Positions 45,498 to 56,709 of a stretch of DNA of 64,000 bases are shown one piece after another. The notes beneath the pieces were generated by a model. It did no database searches, was not told the DNA's origin, and was given only the letters and a program-made list of their open reading frames with translations. How positions within the stretch are numbered: the stretch's first letter is position 1; each line of letters starts with the position of its first letter. A program made the position numbers and the translations under genes. This DNA comes from Fennellomyces sp. T-0311 (Eukaryota > Mucoromycota > Mucoromycetes > Mucorales > Lichtheimiaceae), in the NCBI GenBank assembly GCA_025266875.1, contig JALLLT010000030.1, positions 434,001 to 498,000 on the forward strand, read 5' to 3'.

Positions 45498-46615
45498 AAA
45501 CCTAACCAACCCTTCAGTCAGGCAGTGTTGCTATCGTAACATAGCCTGTCAGAATGTTGGTAGGCAACGTACGTGGATCTGTAACCTTCTGGCTGGTTGA
45601 CTTTGGTTCCTTCCATCCGCAACCACTCTTCACATCGTGCGCGTTCATGGCTTGGAGCAACTAGAGCAACTTCACTTTTTTTTTGGCTTACACAGAGCGA
45701 ATGTCGCACAAAAGTGAAACGTTCGCTGTCTCCTTGTCTCGCCGTGGGTATGCTGAGAATAATTCGACACCCAGTAAAATAGTACCACAGCCGCCTTCCA
45801 ACTGTTCTCTTCGTCTCAATGTCACACCATTGAACGCCGTTTGCCCATTACTCCACCATTCAAGGGGGATAAGTCAACTGGGCTTGTGATCACCAAGGAA
45901 TGATCTGACGCAAGTGATTCCACTAGCCGTCGTCTACCACATTACCCGACGCTTATACTCAATTCTGTGTTGGATGTAAAACGTTACGCTGTTCCGGTCG
46001 ACGATAGGTTTGACGCCTTTCACACTGGTCAATCAACGCAAGTACGGGGAATACTCGGTTTATCATAGTCATTTTTTTACGATGCTTGTCAAACTTCCAT
46101 CATATTAGTTGCCACCCTTAAATATCAAAAAGCCAGTGCAAGCAGACAGTATTCTCGCTTTACATCGCTCTGAACCATCGGCAACGCTTCGCTACGCCAA
46201 CACTAAGAGGGACACACCTTTTCATTTCACCATCCACTTCCTCAGCTTCATTTTTTCCCGCCATGGCTAAGCATTGTTTTCTTTGCATTGTACGGGCCAT
46301 GGTAACGTGTTTTAAAAGTTTCATGTACTGGGGTAGAACATTATGCTTTGAGTGGCGATGCCGATTGGAAGACTATTCATTGTTGCGGGGGAGACCCACA
46401 CTTGAACCAACGTCCGGTGAAGAAGGCGCTCACACCTGCATTTGGCAAAATCAAACAGTTCATCCCGGCTTGTCCAGAGCGAAACTTTACTTTTGCTTCA
46501 CGATGGAAGTCTTAACAAAACGCAACTTTCCTGCATTGTGATCCAGCGCGGACTATTGAGGAACGTTGCACGATAAAAAAGCATGGTCATCCAAAAAAAA
46601 AACTACTGTCGTTCG
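45498..46615. other. Spacer between the inverted-repeat element and the tandem array
   Basis: Open stretches at 45597-45889 (+) and 46263-46541 (+) are short and in different frames, with no family I recognise. A TTTTTTTTT run lies at 45677-45685. No repeat seen apart from weak similarity to the array beginning near 46616. Confidence 0.4.
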
Positions 46616-47764
46616 ATGCTACTACATAGATCACTCCCAAAAACGCATTGAGAGGCTATGGTAGTCAGTAGAACCAGAAGCTAGGTAAAGCGTATTGCTA
46701 AAAGTAACATAATATAGTATAACCGTATTTGCGGGCCATCGACTAATTTGGATTACACTGGTGCAAGAGAACAAATTGTAGATGACACAAAAGGGACGTT
46801 CAATAGCTTTTATAGATAGCGGAAGCACCAGCTGGGTGAGAAGCTATCCTAGAAAGTATGAAAACATCGGCGATAATTACACTTTTTAGTAAATTCAGCG
46901 CTTAAGTCTATAGGATTAGCGAGTACACATAGCAATAACGTGGGTAAAAAATACGCAGAGAGCCAAATCAGAGAACCTTTCAGGCATAACTGACGAGATT
47001 AAGGCCGATAAGTGAATTCTGATACTTTTTCCCAAGCCAATTACAGCAATTTCAAGGTATATCTAGACTGATAAACGCAATCTACGAATATATTGGCCAC
47101 CACAAAATTATGCAAAGTGGTACCTGAGGCAAATACGCTCACTTTGCGTTCATCGTTCCGTGCCAGTAGTAGGACCTGCCAGAGATCCTTCAGCACGGTT
47201 ACTGGATCAGCCAACGATTATATTCCCTTGATGTATCACTATGTTTTGTAGAGAAAGTCAAGGTCATGCGTACAGTGATGATCGGCGCATGCCAAAGTGG
47301 CGGCTAAAAAAAATCACATACAAAAGAAGCAATTTTTGACCTTTAAACGAGATTTATAACACACTTATTATATCCAAACACCCGTGTAAACCTTTTTAGT
47401 AGGTGGTTCAAATCGTAAGCTTTACGGAAAGGGTGATTTTATGTTGCTAGCGTTGTTTGGGGCCGAGCTACAAGTAAAAGCAGATCAGATACTGCTAAAA
47501 TTAAGCAGGCCAAAAAGCCAGCGATCAAAACATGTGATCCGGAACGTTAAAAAACCCAAAATCGTATATGATCATAGCATACCATCGCCAATCGGCACAT
47601 GATGCGTACTTTCTGTTGAAGGTTTGCATATAAACTTGATCAACTTTGAAAGTGGGTCATTTCCTTATCGTAAAATCCCAAGCGTACTGATGATTTGCAG
47701 AAAAAAAAAAAGGGTCCCCCGAAAAAGGGAAGTACCATTATTTAAAGCACAGCTATTGGTCCGG

Positions 47765-47774
47765 TATATATAAA
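47765..47774 (+). promoter_or_regulatory. TATA box of the array ORF, copy A
   Basis: TATATATAAA, followed by a presumed start region and a 171-nt leader intron (47845-48015, AAG|GTTAGT...TTTTTAG|GTATTT). The ORF ATG is ten bases after the acceptor. The same arrangement lies at 54434-54443 in copy B and at 61000-61009 in copy C. Confidence 0.6.
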
Positions 47775-48024
47775 CCAGATCTACTGCGCGTTGAGCAATC
47801 AAATCTCTTCCGGTCAAGTCAACTATTCCACTCTGGAGCTTAAGGTTAGTTTTTTGTTGCCATACTTTTGTCGCCATGACTTTGCCACGGCAATGAGTCA
47901 TGTTCATGATCTACATTGTTGCTTCCCTGAATTGCATTGGGTCGCTCTCAATGAACTTCATTGTGCTCCTTTCAACGCGCTTTTGTTCTGGTATTCATTT
48001 GACTTTGATTTTTAGGTATTTCCT

Positions 48025-48345
48025 ATGGAAGCATGTTTATTAGGGCCAGGTCATAGAGGCTGTCCAAAGCGGTTGCACCGCAGGGCAACGTTGATAAGAA
48101 CGACGCACTCTTTGAGTTGCCCTTGCCGCGTGGGTCGGAGGGATGACCAGCGAACGGAGGCGGACGACGAGCGAACGGAGGCGGACGACGAGCGGACGGA
48201 GGCGGACGACCAGCACATCCTTCCGGCCTACTCCTTTGGACAGCCTCGCTGTGGGACAGTGGGCAAGCGCAATAGTGGAGTTTTGTGGGCGCACAAAACA
48301 AAGCTATCTGCGTGGGTGAACGGTAAGTGGGCTGTCTGTTACTAA
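48025..48345 (+). CDS. Array ORF with 7-residue repeats, copy A (106 aa)
   Basis: Unknown small protein starting MEACLLGPGHRGCPKRLHRR. It carries a 21-bp minisatellite read in frame as ERTEADD (three copies, 48145-48210) and a Cys-containing end (GQPRCGTVGKRNSGVLWAHK). It sits after a TATA box and a spliced leader, and AATAAA follows at 48443-48448, so it has the layout of a real transcription unit. Copies A and C agree in sequence and copy B has one more repeat with no loss of frame. The antisense strand is also open through the same DNA (48301-48023, Arg/Pro-rich), so coding direction is not proven. GTAAGT at 48323 with TACTAAC at 48339 hints at an intron that would change the C-terminus. 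I do not recognise the protein. Confidence 0.45.
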   Translation: MEACLLGPGHRGCPKRLHRRATLIRTTHSLSCPCRVGRRDDQRTEADDERTEADDERTEADDQHILPAYSFGQPRCGTVGKRNSGVLWAHKTKLSAWVNGKWAVCY

Positions 48346-48659
48346 CCGAAGACCGAAGTCGGAAGTACTTGCCTCCTCGTGGCGGTCTTTGTCCACTAGA
48401 TATGAATCTAGGCCAAAAGTACTACGCACTTGTAAATTGTTCAATAAACAGGCTTTTTGTCACATTGTAAACAATATCTGTCCATCACTTAAAATACCCA
48501 CGCATATTCCGGTTTTATGTTGATCCTTATAAAAATTATCGCGCGGTGTGAGAAAGGGTCTTGAATGCTTGTTTCGTTGTGCACGTTGAAAGTCTACATA
48601 AAAAATCTTGAATGTTTGTTTCTTTGCGCACGTTGAAAGTCTACGTAAAAAAAAAACGG

Positions 48660-49625
48660 CATGCGATCGTCGGAACACTTTGACCGTCTCCTGTTCGTAA
48701 ATAAAAAAAAAGTTTGAGACTGATGTTTGCATGGGTGGCACCGGCATAGCTTAAAGTTGTTTAGCGCGACATTGATAACACCAACAATGTCCATATGATA
48801 CATTCAAAGCTGCTTTTTGTTTTGCCTATGTTTGTTACACCGTCGACCCTCATGGAAGGCTATCAGGGTCTCAAACCTAAGACTGACTAGAAGAGCACGC
48901 TACAACCCTTTCAAGACAAAAGCACCTCAGTGATTCTCAGCAAGAACTATGCGGTTGCCAAACGTATCGTACCGAACTCGTACCGGACATGCCCAAAGCA
49001 TAGCTAAAATACACTCATCATGATAAACTGTTCAATATGACGCATAAATATCGGGTGTCTACTATTTGGTCCGGGCCATGTGATGCAACCGCATTACGCT
49101 GTATGCTGTAATTTGTATTCAACAAGTGCGGCGATCGGTACGACCAGGTTTCAAAACAAAATAAGCTTACTCGCCTTTTCTGCCGTGATCGAAAACGATG
49201 GTGCTGAGGTAGCGTTGTTCTTCACAAATCGGGTCAGATAGGATCCTGTCCGCATGTATACTAAGCGTTTGCAGTTGAAGTGCGTAGAAAGTCAAAGTAA
49301 AAAAAAGAAAGGCATGTGATTGTCGGAGCACTTTGACTAGCCTCTCCGACTGTCCTGCATGCATACTAGCATGTTGTGAAATTGTGTCTTGCTGTATCAA
49401 CGCGCGCCCAGGATGGCACAGTATAGCTTGAAGCTGTTGGACGACATAGATAGCATTCACAACATCCATATTAACCGTCGAAAGCCATGTTTGTTACACG
49501 ATCAGCCTTCACGGCAATCGTTTGATGTGGTACATAGGTGTTGACTAGAATTGGATGGTTGTCATGCAACCGCATTACGTTATATGCCGTAATTTGTGCT
49601 CAGCAACACGCTGGTCTGTGCGGTG
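48660..49625. repeat. Internal duplication within the array unit (copy A)
   Basis: Two diverged direct copies, about 48660-49140 and 49290-49625. Shared landmarks in order: a GCATG(C/T)GAT(C/T)GTCGGA(A/G)CACTTTGAC block, TAGCTT(A/G)AAG(T/C)TGTT, TATGTTTGTTACAC, and ATGCAACCGCATTACG followed by TGTAATTTGT / CGTAATTTGT. A third partial relative may begin near 49625. Upstream, a unit of about 53 bp (TTGAATG...GCACGTTGAAAGTCTAC) is repeated twice at 48560-48655. The same nested structure recurs in B and C. Confidence 0.8.
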
Positions 49626-49836
49626 CTTAACAATACCGGGATATCAATGTGAAACATTCCAGGCACCACATACGACAATGAAGCCCAATGCACATTTATC
49701 TGATAAGGCCCTTTGGAGGATTTTATAAAAAAAAAAAAGAATTGTGAATGAATACATAATGTATATATTATCCATATGGATGGCGCAAAGTGCATGTAGA
49801 AAGTTTCTGGTGTAGATTTTGTTTTCCTAGCTACTA

Positions 49837-50008
49837 CAGTGGCCGCTTTATATAACGATACGATGGTACAGCCCAAACTTTATCGTTATATCAAAATATC
49901 GTTATATAAAATGGGATTTGGCAGTGATTACCGTATTGGTGCATCGAGAATTGTATCGTTATAGCGAATTATCGTTATATAAAATATCATTATATAAAGC
50001 GACCACTG
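49837..50008. mobile_element. 172-bp MITE with TA target site, copy A
   Basis: Ends CAGTGGCCGCTTTATATAAC and the reverse complement CAGTGGTCGCTTTATATAAT match over 24 bp with two differences, flanked by TA at 49835-49836 and 50009-50010. The interior is built from repeats of ATCGTTATA. Too short to encode anything; a Tc1/mariner/pogo-type MITE by its ends and target. Confidence 0.85.
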
Positions 50009-50216
50009 TAGGCATGCCTCATCGAATAATACTTTTAAGGGCAAAGCGATAAAGCTACATAAACGTATGAATATTGCACATTTTTTTTTGCTTCCTGTAA
50101 AATAGTTACGATTTCATAAAGATAAAAGCGCGCAACCTTTGTACGGATTCACCATTTTACTGGCTGTTAGATGCATCCGAGCATATATCGCCTAGTTACA
50201 AATAACGTACGCATAT

Positions 50217-51480
50217 ATGTTGAAAAGGTTTATCATATGTATAAAATATATCAATCTCGTTCAAGCCTCATCACTTACCTGTCTCTGTTCGCTGTTGCTT
50301 CCATCAGTCTTCATCTGGTCATGTATAAGGATCTCTACTAAAAAGAAAAATAAGCAATCCACTGGGTACCACTTTAGCGTCGGCACCCCCGACGGCGATA
50401 GTTCTACAGTCGTATCGCAGACTCTCCCAGGGCATTTTCATATGCCAGTGGCGACGAAGCACAATGCCCTTCGCAGGCTCCTGACCCAAGACCTCGCTGG
50501 TCACCCTTACTGCCTCACCGCGTCCACCTACGGGTTTTCAGCATCCGGGATTCTGTCCTCAACTCTAGTTTTCGCCTCAGGGATTTCAATCGTGGGTCAG
50601 GCGCCGTGTTCCGGATCCATCCCTTCGACGGCGCATGGGCTTTCCTCACGGCCTCACCGAAGTGTTAACCGCTCACTTTATTTATTGGCTCCCCTTAGCT
50701 TGTGGGTCTGCCGAATGAGGTTGGGACGTTGACGGGTCCGCAGGAAAGCAAGTAAAACGGAGGAGGCAAAAAAACCATGTAATCGCAGCGTCAATGCGCG
50801 CAACCCCATTTGACTCTCTCGTGCGTCTCCGATGCTTGTTGAAATCCGTTTGCTGGAGCATCTAAAAGACAGATCAAAAAGACAAATTGAAAAACCATGT
50901 GCACACTTACCATCTCGCTGAGAGTCCTGGCCTGGCGCACCGAGAGAAACACGCCACCAGCTGCCATGGCAGTGTTTTCGTTGCCAGCCTAACGTCTCAC
51001 GAATGCCAAGCACCTGCGGAGACCCACAGCGAATACCATTGGCAGTCTCGAAAGACACTGGCAACGTATTCTCTCAGTGGCCTGCAGCTCGGATGCTTGC
51101 TGAAACGGCTTCTTTGGGGCAATCTAAAAGAGAAAAGTAAGAAGCAAGTTCGACAAAGTCAAGCGCCATGAACACCACAAACAACTTGCCCGACTGCGAA
51201 AGCTGTTCTTGTTGTTTTCCGTTTCGCTTCAGGTGGAATCGCACGATTCGCGCAGGCATGTCTCTATTGGAATGGAGCTGAAATGAGTAGTCCAAGCTTG
51301 CATCTCTCGTTCGAAACGATGCTCGCATTCTTGTACATTCCTTTCTTTTTACTCGCCTCATTTGAACACTTTCACTCAGTTTCACTCAGGCTTCATCTGC
51401 AGGCAACCCATTGAGTAAATGCTTTTGCAACATTGCCATAACAACTTACCTGGCGTTGACATGGAACCCCATATCAAAAA
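50217..51480 (-). pseudogene. Minus-strand exon-like segments in the array unit, copy A
   Basis: The minus strand has three strong donor sites, CCAG|GTAAGT (about 51447), GATG|GTAAGT (about 50909) and ACAG|GTAAGT (about 50272). Acceptors CTTTTAG lie before the second-exon region (51130) and near 50865, and CTTTTTAG lies near 50343. Two exon starts are related (CAGCAAGCATCCGAG at 51105 and CAACAAGCATCGGAG at 50830), suggesting duplicated exons. Reading frames are broken: copies A and C have TGA where copy B has CGA at the Arg in TRRWTR near 50513/57218. I see no protein family. Likely a decayed multi-exon gene or a non-coding transcript. Confidence 0.3.
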
Positions 51481-52726
51481 GCTGCTGTGGGGACAAACCT
51501 TCCCATCTGGGAAATTGCTTTCACACGCCGACTCCCACTAAACGCCAATTGCTCTGTGTCCTCGGTACATACATACAAACATCTCTATGGAGAGCAATCG
51601 GTTGATAACATGGCTTTTTTTTTCAATAGTCTTATAAGCACTCATTTCGTATCAGCTCCCTTCCTATTTTTTGCTTCAACGATTCCATATCCACACCACT
51701 TGTTCAACTGCTCAAGAGTGCGTTGGCCTTGTCCTTGGCTCCTAAACTTTAATCATGAGTACCATCCGTAATAAGACTCTCTGTAACATTCTCCGTAACA
51801 CCGTCAAAGCCGATGTTTATTTGTTTCAAAAAGCTGCCCAACCGCCCATTTTTCTTTTGCATTGGTATCCCCCAAAAAGATTATCATCACGTACAAGTGG
51901 GAATAATGGATCGCGTTCTACGCTATCCGATCGTTCAGATGATTCCTTGCAGCAACACCGAGATTCCAAGGCCACCGTTCCGTGACATTACGCCAAACTG
52001 TTTGTAGCACAAGTCCAAGTGTGTCTTTCATCGACACATCCGGAACTGCAGCGATCACCCGGACAGTAAAACCGCCCAACATGCTATGCCCAACATGCCT
52101 ATGTACCAATCACTGCACCTGTTCACTCCCCATCGCCCATCACTTGACACCTTTACTGCCTCAACCACCCCGTCTCAACCACCCCGTCTCAACCACCCAT
52201 TACATCACTGCATCTATTGCTCCCTTTTGTACACCAATTTATCCCCTATCCACTGCTAAGAACTACCTATAAAGTTAGCAGCTGAGGAGAGTTCTTTTCA
52301 AATTTACCATCTTCACACCGGCTTTTTGGCCAATTCTTCCCAAAGTCGACCTATTTTTGTTATATCTCGTTCCAAATTATGCTAGCGCCACAAACTAAGC
52401 CGTCCCATATACCTCTTGTACTCTTGACTGGACTACCCGTTAAAAGAAACAAAAATAAGTCACGATAATCAACTTTTTTTTGTATCCGGGAAAAGGTAAT
52501 AATCAAAGTTCTCTAATAACCTTTGCGCCTATCGCTCATTTAACTATGTATTATTATCATTGCGTCCGTCGTAAGTCCTCTACAAAAATGCCAATACATC
52601 AAGCATATCCAGTCGCTGATGAAACCATTAATTGTTTTCAAGATACCTAGTTGATATCGCTGCCAGTTCCAAACGGAGAACATAAAAAGTCAATATTTCT
52701 GCTCGAACCTACTTTACACAATCCTT

Positions 52727-52867
52727 ACAGTGCGCTTGTATAAATACGATGGTGCAGCCACTTTATCGTTATTCAATATCGTTATAAATGGATTGCAGTA
52801 TTACGTATTTCATTGAATTGTATCTTATAGCATTATCGTTATATAATATCATTATATAAGCGACTGT
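52727..52867. mobile_element. Degraded MITE of the same family, present only in copy A
   Basis: Starts CAGTGCGCTTGTATAAATAC and ends ATTATATAAGCGACTG with TA on both sides. It aligns to the 172-bp MITE along its length (GATGGTGCAGCC against GATGGTACAGCC, then ACTTTATCGTTAT) with many single-base deletions. The matching place in copy B (about 59424-59432) reads CTTTAGAGG, an unoccupied TA. Confidence 0.8.
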
Positions 52868-54693
52868 AGAGGTCATTTACTTATGGATTACATTCATAAT
52901 ATGGACAGCCTTTGAATCGCTGGGATTGGCTCGGAATATCTCTAATATTAAACTTTCCGAGCTTATTTCGCCATTATATAAGGAAGATCGTCGAATTAGA
53001 CTTTCTACCTATTTTCCAAATTCGTTACTACTAGTTTTATTCATTAACCATCACTTTAGACACTAAATTATCTAGAAAGTGTGGTTGCGGCGGATATATA
53101 CGTACTTCCTACATAGCTTTTTATATAGGCGCTGGTTGGCTAGCTTAAGGCCCATTGGAAGCGCCTTTTTGTGCTCTGCAAATAATTATAGTACACCAAG
53201 TAAATCTAAGCGCTAGATGAGAATTTCAGGCGAGGTGCGAATTAAAAATGATTTTACAAAATATCCAGCGATTAGATTTCCATGATGTACAGAACGAGTG
53301 GGGAGAAAGCAAAACGCGTTCAGATGCTGTGGTGGCCAGTGGAATCAGAAGCTAGGTAAAGCGTTTGCTAAAAGTAACATAATATAGTATAACCGTATTT
53401 GCGGGCCATCGATTAATTGGATTACACTGGTGCAAGAGAACAAATTGTAGATGACACAAAAGGACGTTCAATAGCTTTTATAGATAGCGGAACACCAACT
53501 GGGTGAGAAGCTATCCTAGAAAGTATGAAAACATCGGCGATAACTACATTTTCTAGCGAATTCAGCGCTTAGGCTATAGGATTAGCGAGTAAACAAAGCA
53601 ATAACATGGGTAGAAAATACGCAGAAAGCCAAATCAGAGAACCTTTCAGGCATAACGGACGAGATTAAGGCCGATAAGTGAATTCTGATACTTTTCCCAA
53701 GCCAACTACAGCAATTTCGACGTATATTCAGACTGATAAACGCTATCTATCAATATATTGGCCATCACAAAATTGTGTAAAGTGGAACCTGAGGCAAGTA
53801 CGTTCACTTTTTGCGTTCATCGTTCCGTGTCAGCAGTAGGACCTGCGAGAGATCCTTCAGCACGGTTACTGAATCAACCAACGATTATATTCCCTTGATG
53901 TATCACTATTTTTTGTAGAGAAAGTCAAGGTCATGCATACAGTGATGATCGGCGCATGCCAAAGTGGCGGCTAAAAAAAATCACGTACAAAAGAAGCAAT
54001 TTTTGACCTTTAAACGAGATTTATAACACACTTATTATATCCAAACACCCGTGTAAACCTTTTTAGTAGGTGGTTCAAATCGTAAGCTTTACGGAACGGG
54101 TGATTTTATGTTGCTAGCGTTGTTTGGGGCCGAGCTACAAGTAAAAGTAGATCAGATACTGCTAAAATTAAGCAGGCCAAAAAGCCAGCGATCAAAACAT
54201 GTGATCCGGAACGTTAAAAACCCAAAATCGTATATGATCATAGCATACCATCGCCAATCGGCACATGATGCGTACTTTCTGTTGAAGGTTTGCATATAAA
54301 CTTGATCAACTTTGAAAGTGGGTCATTTCCTTATCGTAAAATCCCAAGCGTACTGATGATTTGCAGAAAAAAAAAAAAAAGGGTCCCCCGGAAAAGGGAA
54401 GTACCATTATTTAAAGCACAGCTATTGGTCCCGTATATATAAACCAGATCTACTGCGCGTTGAGCAATCAAATCTCTTCCGGTCAAGTCAACTATTCCAC
54501 TCTGGAGCTTAAGGTTAGTTTTTTGTTACCATACTTTTGTCGCCATGACTTTGCCACGGCAATGAGTCATGTTCATGATCTACATTGTTGCTTCCCTGAA
54601 TTGCATTGGGTCGCTCTCAATGAACTTCATTGTGCTCCTTTCAACGCGCTTTTGTTCTGGTATTCATTTGACTTTGATTTTTAGGTATTTCCT

Positions 54694-55035
54694 ATGGAAG
54701 CATGTTTATTAGGGCCAGGTCATAGAGGCTGTCCAAAGCGGTTGCACCGCAGGGCAACGTTGATAAGAACGACGCACTCTTTGAGTTGCCCTTGCCGCGT
54801 GGGTCGGAGGGATGACGAACGAACGGAGGCGGACGACGAGCGAACGGAGGCGGACGACGAGCGAACGGAGGCGGACGACGAGCGGACGGAGGCGGACGAC
54901 CAGCACATCCTTCCGGCCTACTCCTTTGGGCAGCCTCGCTGTGGGACAGTGGGCAAGCGCAATAGTGGAGTTTTGTGGGCGCACAAAACAAAGCTATCTG
55001 CGTGGGTGAACGGTAAGTGGGCTGTCTGTTACTAA
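54694..55035 (+). CDS. Array ORF with 7-residue repeats, copy B (113 aa)
   Basis: Same as the copy A ORF but with four ERTEADD units instead of three, adding exactly 21 bp. TATA at 54434-54443 and the leader intron are conserved. The antisense frame is open for longer here (55096-54692). Unknown function. Confidence 0.45.
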   Translation: MEACLLGPGHRGCPKRLHRRATLIRTTHSLSCPCRVGRRDDERTEADDERTEADDERTEADDERTEADDQHILPAYSFGQPRCGTVGKRNSGVLWAHKTKLSAWVNGKWAVCY

Positions 55036-56537
55036 CCGAAGACCGAAGTCGGAAGTACTTGCCTCCTCGTGGCGGTCTTTGTCCACTAGATATCAATCTA
55101 GGCCAAAAGTACTACGCACTTGTAAATTGTTCAATAAACAGGCTTTTTGTCACGTTGTAAACAATATCTGTCCATCACTTAAAATACCCACGCATATTCC
55201 TGTTTTATGTTGATCCTTATAAAAAACTATCGCGGGATGTGAGAAAGGGTCTTGAATAATTGTTTCGTTGTGCGCGTTCAAAGTCTACATAAAAGGTTTT
55301 GAATGTTTGTTTCTTTGCGCACGTTAAAAGTCTACGCAAAAAAAAAAGAAACGGCATGCGATCGTCGGAACACTTTGACCGTCTCCTACTCGTAAATAAA
55401 AAAAAACGTTTGAGACTGATGTTTGCATGGGTGGCACCGGCATAGCTTAAAGTTGTTTAGCGCGACATTGATAACACCAACAATGTCCATATGAAACAAT
55501 GAAAGCTGTCGTTTTTGTTTTGTATATGTTTGTTACACCGTCGACCCTCATGGAAGGCTATCAGGGTCTCAAACCTAAGACTGACTAGAAGAGCACGCTA
55601 CAACCCTTTCAAGACAAAAACACCGTCAGTGATTCTCAGCAAGAACTATGCGGTTGCCAAACGTACCGTACCGAACTCGTACCGGACATGCCCAAAGCAT
55701 AGCAGAAATACACTCATCATGATAAACTGTTCAATATGACGCATAAATATCGGGTGTCTACTATTTGGTCCGGGCCATGTGATGCAACCGCATTACGCTG
55801 TATGCTGTAATTTGTATTCAACAAGTGCGGCGATCGGTACGACCAGGTTTCAAAACAAAATAAGCTTACTCGCCTTTTCTGCCGTGATCGAAAACGATGG
55901 TGCTGAGGTAGCGTTGTTCTTCACAAATCGGGTCAGATAGGATCCTGTCCGCATGTATACTAAGCGTTTGCAGTTGAAGTGCGTAGAAAGTCAAAGTAAA
56001 AAAAAAAAAGAAAGGCATGTGATTGTCGGAGCACTTTGACTAGCCTCTCCGACTGTCCTGCATGCATACTAGCATGTTGTGAAATTGTGTCTTGCTGTAT
56101 CAACGCGCGCCCAGGATGGCACAGTATAGCTTGAAGCTGTTGGACGACATAGATAGCATTCACAACATCCATATTAACCGTCGAAAGCCATGTTTGTTAC
56201 ACGATCAGCCTTCACGGCAATCGTTTGATGTGGTACATAGGTGTTGACTAGAATTGGATGGTTGTCATGCAACCGCATTACGTTATATGCCGTAATTTGT
56301 GCTCAGCAACACGCTGGTCTGTGCGGCGCTTAACAATACCGGGATATCAATGTGAAACATTCCAGGCACCACATACGACAATGAAACCCAATGCACATTT
56401 ATCTGATAAGGTCCTTTGAAGGATTTTATAATAAAAAAAGAATTGTGAATGAATACATAATGTATATATTATCCATATGGATGGCGCAAAGTGCATGTAG
56501 AAAGTTTCTAGTGTAGACTTTGTTTTCCTAGCTACTA

Positions 56538-56709
56538 CAGTGGCCGCTTTATATAACGATACGATGGTACAGCCCAAACTTTATCGTTATATCAAAATAT
56601 CGTTATATAAAATGGAATTTGGCAGTGATTACCGTATTGGTGTATCGAGAATTGTATCGTTATAGCGAATTATCGTTATATAAAATATCATTATATAAAG
56701 CGACCACTG
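56538..56709. mobile_element. 172-bp MITE, copy B
   Basis: Same position in the unit, ends and TA flanks as the copy A element, with a few substitutions, so it was present before the array was duplicated. Confidence 0.85.

Larger units (their letters stand above)
46616..53290. repeat. Tandem array, copy A (about 6.67 kb)
   Basis: First complete unit of a head-to-tail array. The same order of landmarks recurs in copies B and C: TATA box plus leader intron plus 106-codon ORF, an internal duplication, the 172-bp MITE, then minus-strand exon-like sequence, then a C-rich stretch with CAACCACCCCGTCT repeats. Spacing of identical landmarks between A and B is about 6,670-6,704 bases. Similarity to the other copies begins weakly near 46616 and is clear from 46650. 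Copy A has an additional degraded MITE at 52727-52867 that copy B lacks. Confidence 0.93.

Noticed and set aside
47400..47425. GGTTCAAATC resembling a tRNA B box in the array
   Set aside because: No matching A box, acceptor stem or anticodon arm within 100 bases; the same string recurs only because the unit is repeated.
50217..50732. 171-codon + strand open frame kept in array copies A and C
   Set aside because: It overlaps the minus-strand splice signals, is shorter in copy B (starts at 57144), and its identity in A and C is explained by recent conversion. No domain, so not called as a gene.
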